A stretch of DNA of 64,000 nucleotides from Streptomyces sp. WZ-12. Lineage in GTDB: Bacteria; Actinomycetota; Actinomycetes; Streptomycetales; Streptomycetaceae. The notes beneath the pieces were generated by a model, which was not told the DNA's origin, ran no database searches, and saw only the letters and a list, made by a program, of their open reading frames with translations. Below are positions 60,012 through 64,000 of the stretch, one piece after another (within the stretch, counting starts at the first letter, position 1; each line of letters opens with the position of its first letter). The DNA lies in NCBI RefSeq assembly GCF_028898845.1, contig NZ_CP118574.1:3348001-3412000 (forward strand), written 5' to 3'. The position numbers and the translations under genes were made by a program.

Positions 60012-60617
60012 TCAGGTCCCCTGGATCACCTGCGTCACGCCGTTGATGATCTGCTGCACGGCGAGCGCGGAGAGCATCATCCCGGCCAGCCGGGTCACCA
60101 GGACCACCCCGCCGTCCTTGATCACGCGGATGATCATCAGTGAGAACCGCATCGCCAGATACAGCACCACGTGGATCGCCGCGATCGCCGACCAGACCGC
60201 GACCTGGGAGGCGACACTGTGCGCGTGGTCCACCGCGAGGATCACCGAGACGATCGCGCCGGGCCCGGCCAACAGCGGCATGCCCAGCGGCACCAGCGCG
60301 ACGTTGACGTCCTTGGTCTGGGTCGGCTCCTCGGACTTGCCGGTCAGCAGGTTCAGCGCGACAAGCAGGAGCAGCAGCCCGCCGGCGATCATCAACGCGG
60401 GCGTGGAGATGTGCAACCGCCCGAGGATCTGCTTGCCGAAGAGGCCGAAGACGGCGATCACGCAGAACGCGACGGTGGCGGCCTGCCAGGCCATCTTGCG
60501 CTGCACCTTGGCCGGCCGGCCGGAGGTCAGGGCCAAGAAGATCGGGGTGATCCCTGGGGGGTCCATGATCACGAATAGCGTGACGAAGAGGGTACTGAAG
60601 ACGGCGACGTCGAACAC
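60012..60617 (-). CDS. MarC-family membrane protein
   Basis: A 201-residue MarC/UPF0056 protein with six hydrophobic helices. The family signature FVIMDPPGITPIFLALTSG is in the first loop, with PLGMPLLAGPGAIVSVI in the second half, an internal repeat typical of the family. Despite the name, MarC proteins have no proven role in multiple antibiotic resistance. The GTG at 60617 has AAGG eight bases upstream. Lone gene. Confidence 0.93.
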   Translation of the reverse strand: MFDVAVFSTLFVTLFVIMDPPGITPIFLALTSGRPAKVQRKMAWQAATVAFCVIAVFGLFGKQILGRLHISTPALMIAGGLLLLLVALNLLTGKSEEPTQTKDVNVALVPLGMPLLAGPGAIVSVILAVDHAHSVASQVAVWSAIAAIHVVLYLAMRFSLMIIRVIKDGGVVLVTRLAGMMLSALAVQQIINGVTQVIQGT

Positions 60618-60794
60618 AGTGCTGGCCTTGCGGTGGTACGGGCGAACGGAGGGGGACGCACGGGACCGGATGCGGCGCGGCCGACGAACGGCCCCGTGAG
60701 AAAGAAGAAGGGGAGGAAGGCGCGCCGCGGCACGCCCGGCTCAGGCGCGGGCGCGCGGTACGGCGGACGGCCGGGCGGCCGGTGCCGGCGGGGC

Positions 60795-61649
60795 TCAGCC
60801 GCCCGCGCCGGGGACGGGGAAGGCGCCGGTGGCCCGGCGCACGATCTCCCCGTAGATCTCCGGGTCGGTGGTGTATTCGCCGAGGCGACAGGTCTTGCGG
60901 CTGCCGTGGTAGTCACTGGAGCCGGTGGTCAACAGGCCGAGTTCGGCGGCGAGTCCGCGCAGCCGGGCCCGGGTCGGGGCGTCGTGTTCCATGTGGTCGA
61001 CCTCGACGCCGTCCAGCCCCGCCTCGGCCAGCTTCCCGATCGCGCTCTCCGGGAGGCACTCGGCGCGCTTGACGGCGAGCGGGTGGGCGAAGACCGTGAC
61101 CCCGCCGGCCGCCTTGACCAACCGGATCGCGTCGAACGGATCGAGCTCGTGCTTCTCGACGTACGCCCGGCCGTCGTTGGCCAGCCACTCGGAGGTGAAG
61201 GCGTCGGAGACCGAGTCGATCACGCCCAACTCGACCATGGCGGTGGCGATGTGCGGGCGGCCCACGGCGCCGTCGCCGGCGATCCGCGCCACCTGCTCCC
61301 AGGTGATGGGCACACCCAGCTCGCGCAGCTTGCCGACCATGGCCCGGGCGCGCGGCACCCGGTCGTCGCGGACCAACTCCCGCTCGCGGGCCAGCTCCGG
61401 CTCGTCGGGGTCGAAGAGGTAGGCGAGCATGTGCAGGCTGATCCCGTCGAGCCGGCAGGACAGCTCGGCGCCGGTGACCAGCGTCAGCCCCTCGGGGAGC
61501 GCGGCGCGCGCCTCGGCGTGGCCGCCGACGGTGTCGTGGTCGGTCAGCGCGACCACGTCCAGGCCCGCGGCGACGGCGTTGCGCACCAGCTCGGCGGGGG
61601 TGTCCGTGCCGTCGGAGGCCGTGGAGTGGGTGTGCAGATCGATACGCAC
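60795..61649 (-). CDS. PHP-domain phosphoesterase
   Basis: A 284-residue PHP-family metal-dependent phosphoesterase. Motif I HTHSTASDGT, motif II LTDHDTVGGH, an Asp/Glu in TGAELSC, a His in VFAHPLAVK and SSDYHGSRK near the end supply the trinuclear metal site. Relatives include RNase AM/YciV, which acts on 3',5'-bisphosphate nucleosides and RNA 5' ends. GTG at 61649 has GGAG eight bases upstream. It is followed by marC on the same strand after 177 bases. Confidence 0.93.
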   Translation of the reverse strand: MRIDLHTHSTASDGTDTPAELVRNAVAAGLDVVALTDHDTVGGHAEARAALPEGLTLVTGAELSCRLDGISLHMLAYLFDPDEPELARERELVRDDRVPRARAMVGKLRELGVPITWEQVARIAGDGAVGRPHIATAMVELGVIDSVSDAFTSEWLANDGRAYVEKHELDPFDAIRLVKAAGGVTVFAHPLAVKRAECLPESAIGKLAEAGLDGVEVDHMEHDAPTRARLRGLAAELGLLTTGSSDYHGSRKTCRLGEYTTDPEIYGEIVRRATGAFPVPGAGG

Positions 61650-61848
61650 GGCACGTTCTCCAGACTGCTGCGGGACGGATACGGCGGCGGGCCGCAAAGC
61701 GGACACCGCACCGGGAACCACCCCGTAAGGACTGCGGGGCACTACCACGGACTACAGAAGGATACCGGTCGGCCGGACCCGCCCCCGCCAGTCGGCCCCG
61801 CCTCCGGCCCGACGCCCCGCCCGATGATCCGTAGCCGTGCCGGCTTCG

Positions 61849-62487
61849 TCAGCTCAGGATCCTCGGCGAGAGCGCCCCGCAGGGCAGCAGATCCACCTCG
61901 GCGCCGGCCTCCCGCAGATCCGTGAGCACCAGCTCGTCGTACATCAGCAGCCCGGACTGCTCGGGCCAGGCGACGGCCCACAGCCACAGCCCCCGGGCCT
62001 CGCCGGCGAAGACCGCACGGTCGGCGGGCGCGCCATGAACCTGCCACATCGGGGTCGGGCGGCCGGCGGCGAGCACCTTGACGTGCGGCGGCCGGTCGAC
62101 GCGCAGGTGCGGGCCGGGGTCGGGGCCGTCGATACCGGCATATCGGGAGCCGAGCCCCACACCCAATTCCTCGGCGACCAGCAGGAGTTCACCGGGTCCG
62201 CCCAGCGGGCCGGGCCCGGAGCAGGCCACCGCGGTCGCCCGACCGCCGCTGCGGTCGTCGCCGGCGCAGGCCACGCCGGTGAAGAGCCAACCGACCGGCA
62301 GCGGCCAGGGCATCCACACGGGCACCTGCGCCCGGTGCACGACGACGCCGAGCGCCTCGACGCTCGGCGGAACGACCGGCTGGAGTGGGTGCACGGTGCC
62401 ATGGGCGGCACACTGCCAGGTATCGGAAAAGAGACCGGGCGCCCTTACCCGTCCTCCGCACTTCGGGCAACTGGGTTCGCCCCTCAT
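61849..62487 (-). CDS. DUF6758 family protein
   Basis: A 212-residue actinobacterial protein. A CPKCGGRVRAP zinc-ribbon half-site is at the N-terminus, with a further Cys in WQCAAHG. The middle is Trp/Pro-rich (VPVWMPWPLPVGWLFTGVA) and the rest is a mixed alpha/beta domain. Function unknown. An ATG at 62487 is chosen over an upstream TTG. It is divergent from the MFS gene and upstream of the PHP gene on the same strand. Confidence 0.82.
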   Translation of the reverse strand: MRGEPSCPKCGGRVRAPGLFSDTWQCAAHGTVHPLQPVVPPSVEALGVVVHRAQVPVWMPWPLPVGWLFTGVACAGDDRSGGRATAVACSGPGPLGGPGELLLVAEELGVGLGSRYAGIDGPDPGPHLRVDRPPHVKVLAAGRPTPMWQVHGAPADRAVFAGEARGLWLWAVAWPEQSGLLMYDELVLTDLREAGAEVDLLPCGALSPRILS

Positions 62488-62626
62488 AAGGACCAACGGT
62501 CCTCCTGAGCCGCCGCCCCGTCAAGGACGATCACTCGACCAGTGTGCCCCTCCTCACGTACCGCACCGCACACTTGGCCGGTTTCCGTGACGCGCGAATC
62601 CCCACCCCCGGAAAACTAGTTGCAGA

Positions 62627-62656
62627 TTGCATTCTTTAGACCATCTAACCTATCGT
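62627..62656 (+). promoter_or_regulatory. Promoter with overlapping palindrome for the MFS gene
   Basis: TTGCAT (62627-62632), 18 bases, TATCGT (62651-62656) is a candidate -35/-10 pair. The spacer contains the perfect palindrome TTAGA-CCA-TCTAA (62636-62648). The block is strikingly AT-rich for this genome. Repression of the transporter by a MarR- or TetR-type regulator is likely; none is encoded alongside within the window. Confidence 0.55.
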
Positions 62657-62709
62657 GTGTAATTAGCAACGATTTCGGTGAGCGTGGAGACAGGAAGGGG
62701 AACCCCGGC

Positions 62710-63969
62710 ATGCAGCAGAGCGGTCACGGCGGTGACACCCGCGATCCCTTGAAGGGGGGCGGCGGCGCCTCGCTCCTCCGGCAGCCCATGGCGGTCTGGG
62801 CCACCGCGGGCGCCTCGGTCGTCGCCTTCATGGGCATCGGACTGGTGGACCCGATCCTCCCGTCCATCGCCAAGGGCCTGAACGCCTCGAACAGCCAGGT
62901 CTCCCTCCTGTTCACCTCCTACTTCCTGATCACCGCGGTGGCGATGCTGGTCACCGGCTTCGTCTCCAGTCGCATCGGCGGCCGCAAGACGCTGCTCGCC
63001 GGGCTGGCCCTGGTGGTGCTCTTCGCCGCGCTGTCCGGCACCTCGTCCTCGGTCGGCGAACTGGTCGGCTTCCGCGCCGGTTGGGGCCTGGGCAACGCGC
63101 TCTTCGTCTCCACCGCGTTGGCGGTGATCGTGGGAGCCGCGGCCGGGGGCAGCGCGGCGGCGATCCTGCTCTACGAGTCCGCGCTCGGGCTCGGGATGGC
63201 CTGCGGCCCGCTGCTGGGCGCGGTGTTGGGCAACATGAGGTGGCGCTACCCCTTCTTCGGCACCGCGGCCCTGATGGCCATCGGGTTCCTCGCCATCACC
63301 GTCTTCCTCAAGGAGCAGCCCCGACCCGCCCGCAGGACCTCGCTGTTGGACCCCGTCCGGGCGCTCGGCCACGGCGGGTTGGCCTCGGCCGCGGTCTCCG
63401 CGTTCTTCTACAACTACGCGTTCTTCACCGTGCTGGCGTTCACCCCGTTCGTGCTGAACCTCTCGCCGTACAGGTCGGGTGGGGTGTTCTTCGCCTGGGG
63501 CGTGCTGCTGGCGCTGTTCTCGGTGGTGCTGGCGCCCCGGCTCCAGAGGCGTTTCGGCTCGCTGCGGGTGCTGGGCGGCTCACTGCTACTGCTCGCCGTC
63601 GACCTGGTCGTCCTCGGCTACGGCGACCACACCACCGCGGTGGTCTGCACCGTCCTCTCCGGCGCCTTCATCGGCCTGAACAACACCGTCTTCACCGAGT
63701 TGGCGCTCGGGGTCTCGGATGCGCCGCGGCCGGTGGCCAGCGCCGGGTACAACTTCGTGCGGTGGTTCGCGGCGGCGGCCGCGCCGTTCCTCGCCCCGAA
63801 GATCGCGGAGTGGACCGATCTCCATGTCCCGTTCGTGGTCGCGGCGTTGGCCGCGGCGATCGGCGCCGGCATCGTCGCGGTCCGCCGCCGGTCACTGACG
63901 CTGCGGACCGAGGAGCTCGCACCCCGGCACGCGACCGAGGACGGCGCCGCGGTCTTCGCCAACCAGTAG
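62710..63969 (+). CDS. MFS efflux transporter
   Basis: A 419-residue major facilitator with about twelve membrane helices. The drug:H+ antiporter-like motif after helix 2 is GFVSSRIGGRKTLLAG, and helix 1 has FMGIGLVDPILPSIAKGLNA, as in the DHA1/AraJ group. ATG at 62710 has AGGAAGGGG upstream; codons before it are not MFS-like. A drug or metabolite exporter is likely. The AT-rich promoter with a palindrome suggests inducible expression. Downstream genes lie beyond the window. Confidence 0.94.
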   Translation: MQQSGHGGDTRDPLKGGGGASLLRQPMAVWATAGASVVAFMGIGLVDPILPSIAKGLNASNSQVSLLFTSYFLITAVAMLVTGFVSSRIGGRKTLLAGLALVVLFAALSGTSSSVGELVGFRAGWGLGNALFVSTALAVIVGAAAGGSAAAILLYESALGLGMACGPLLGAVLGNMRWRYPFFGTAALMAIGFLAITVFLKEQPRPARRTSLLDPVRALGHGGLASAAVSAFFYNYAFFTVLAFTPFVLNLSPYRSGGVFFAWGVLLALFSVVLAPRLQRRFGSLRVLGGSLLLLAVDLVVLGYGDHTTAVVCTVLSGAFIGLNNTVFTELALGVSDAPRPVASAGYNFVRWFAAAAAPFLAPKIAEWTDLHVPFVVAALAAAIGAGIVAVRRRSLTLRTEELAPRHATEDGAAVFANQ

Positions 63970-64000
63970 GCAGGGGAAGGGAACTGACGCCCCGTCCGAC

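Overview
The window is a continuous piece of high-GC actinobacterial chromosome, almost certainly Streptomyces. The evidence is the very GC-rich third codon positions, frequent GTG starts, a WblC (WhiB7-class) regulator, an AdnAB helicase-nuclease pair, a UvrD2 helicase with an HRDC tail, a mycoredoxin, and SigR-type promoters (GGGAAT-N18-GTT). From memory the gene order resembles the S. coelicolor core region around adnAB, wblC and moeZ. I see no insertion sequence, prophage, integrase or CRISPR array. This reads as core chromosome with a few accessory-looking operons.

Layout. 0.1-2.1 kb: a catalase and its divergent Fur-family regulator with a candidate operator between them. 2.5-4.9 kb: two identical initiator tRNA genes, each with a hairpin terminator, flanking a Sel1-repeat protein. 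5-16.4 kb: conserved membrane and housekeeping genes (UPF0182, PPA1309 family, PDZ-Lon protease, MoaE, SDR, DUF2342, Nudix, TerD, YgjP-like metallopeptidase). 16.6-19.4 kb: a ThiF-like protein, an ABC1 kinase and a zinc-ribbon protein. 19.5-23.5 kb: the wblC locus with a long leader, uvrD2 and mycoredoxin. 23.6-33.8 kb: a leftward DNA-maintenance operon (ATL protein, AdnA, AdnB, M20 dipeptidase, NudC). 33.9-38.2 kb: a large kinase-like/flippase-like membrane protein and MoeZ. 38.3-43.8 kb: a tightly overlapping leftward operon for a Pel- or galactosaminogalactan-like glycan (PelF-type glycosyltransferase, two membrane proteins, epimerase, spherulin-4/GH135-like protein). 44-49.6 kb: a complete peptide/nickel-type ABC transporter preceded by a leader-peptide ORF and an inverted-repeat cluster. 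49.7-64 kb: DUF3152 metalloprotease, hydrolases, TetR regulator, DUF3107, ferritin-like protein, DEAD-box helicase, NYN-domain protein, MarC, PHP phosphoesterase, DUF6758 protein and an MFS transporter.

How the parts work together. Several loci point to redox and antibiotic stress. These are catalase/CatR, mycoredoxin and MoeZ behind SigR-type promoters, a divergent pair of SigR-type promoters serving a 51-residue protein and a NYN-domain protein, and WblC, which governs resistance to ribosome-targeting antibiotics. The wblC leader holds a translated 105-codon ORF, a stop-codon hairpin, an intrinsic terminator with a U-tract, and an 8-nt segment inside the ORF that is complementary to the terminator's 5' arm. 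That is a plausible translation-sensing attenuator. The other strong candidate for an undescribed system is the glycan operon at 38.3-43.8 kb, whose reading frames overlap or nearly abut from the glycosyltransferase to the hydrolase.
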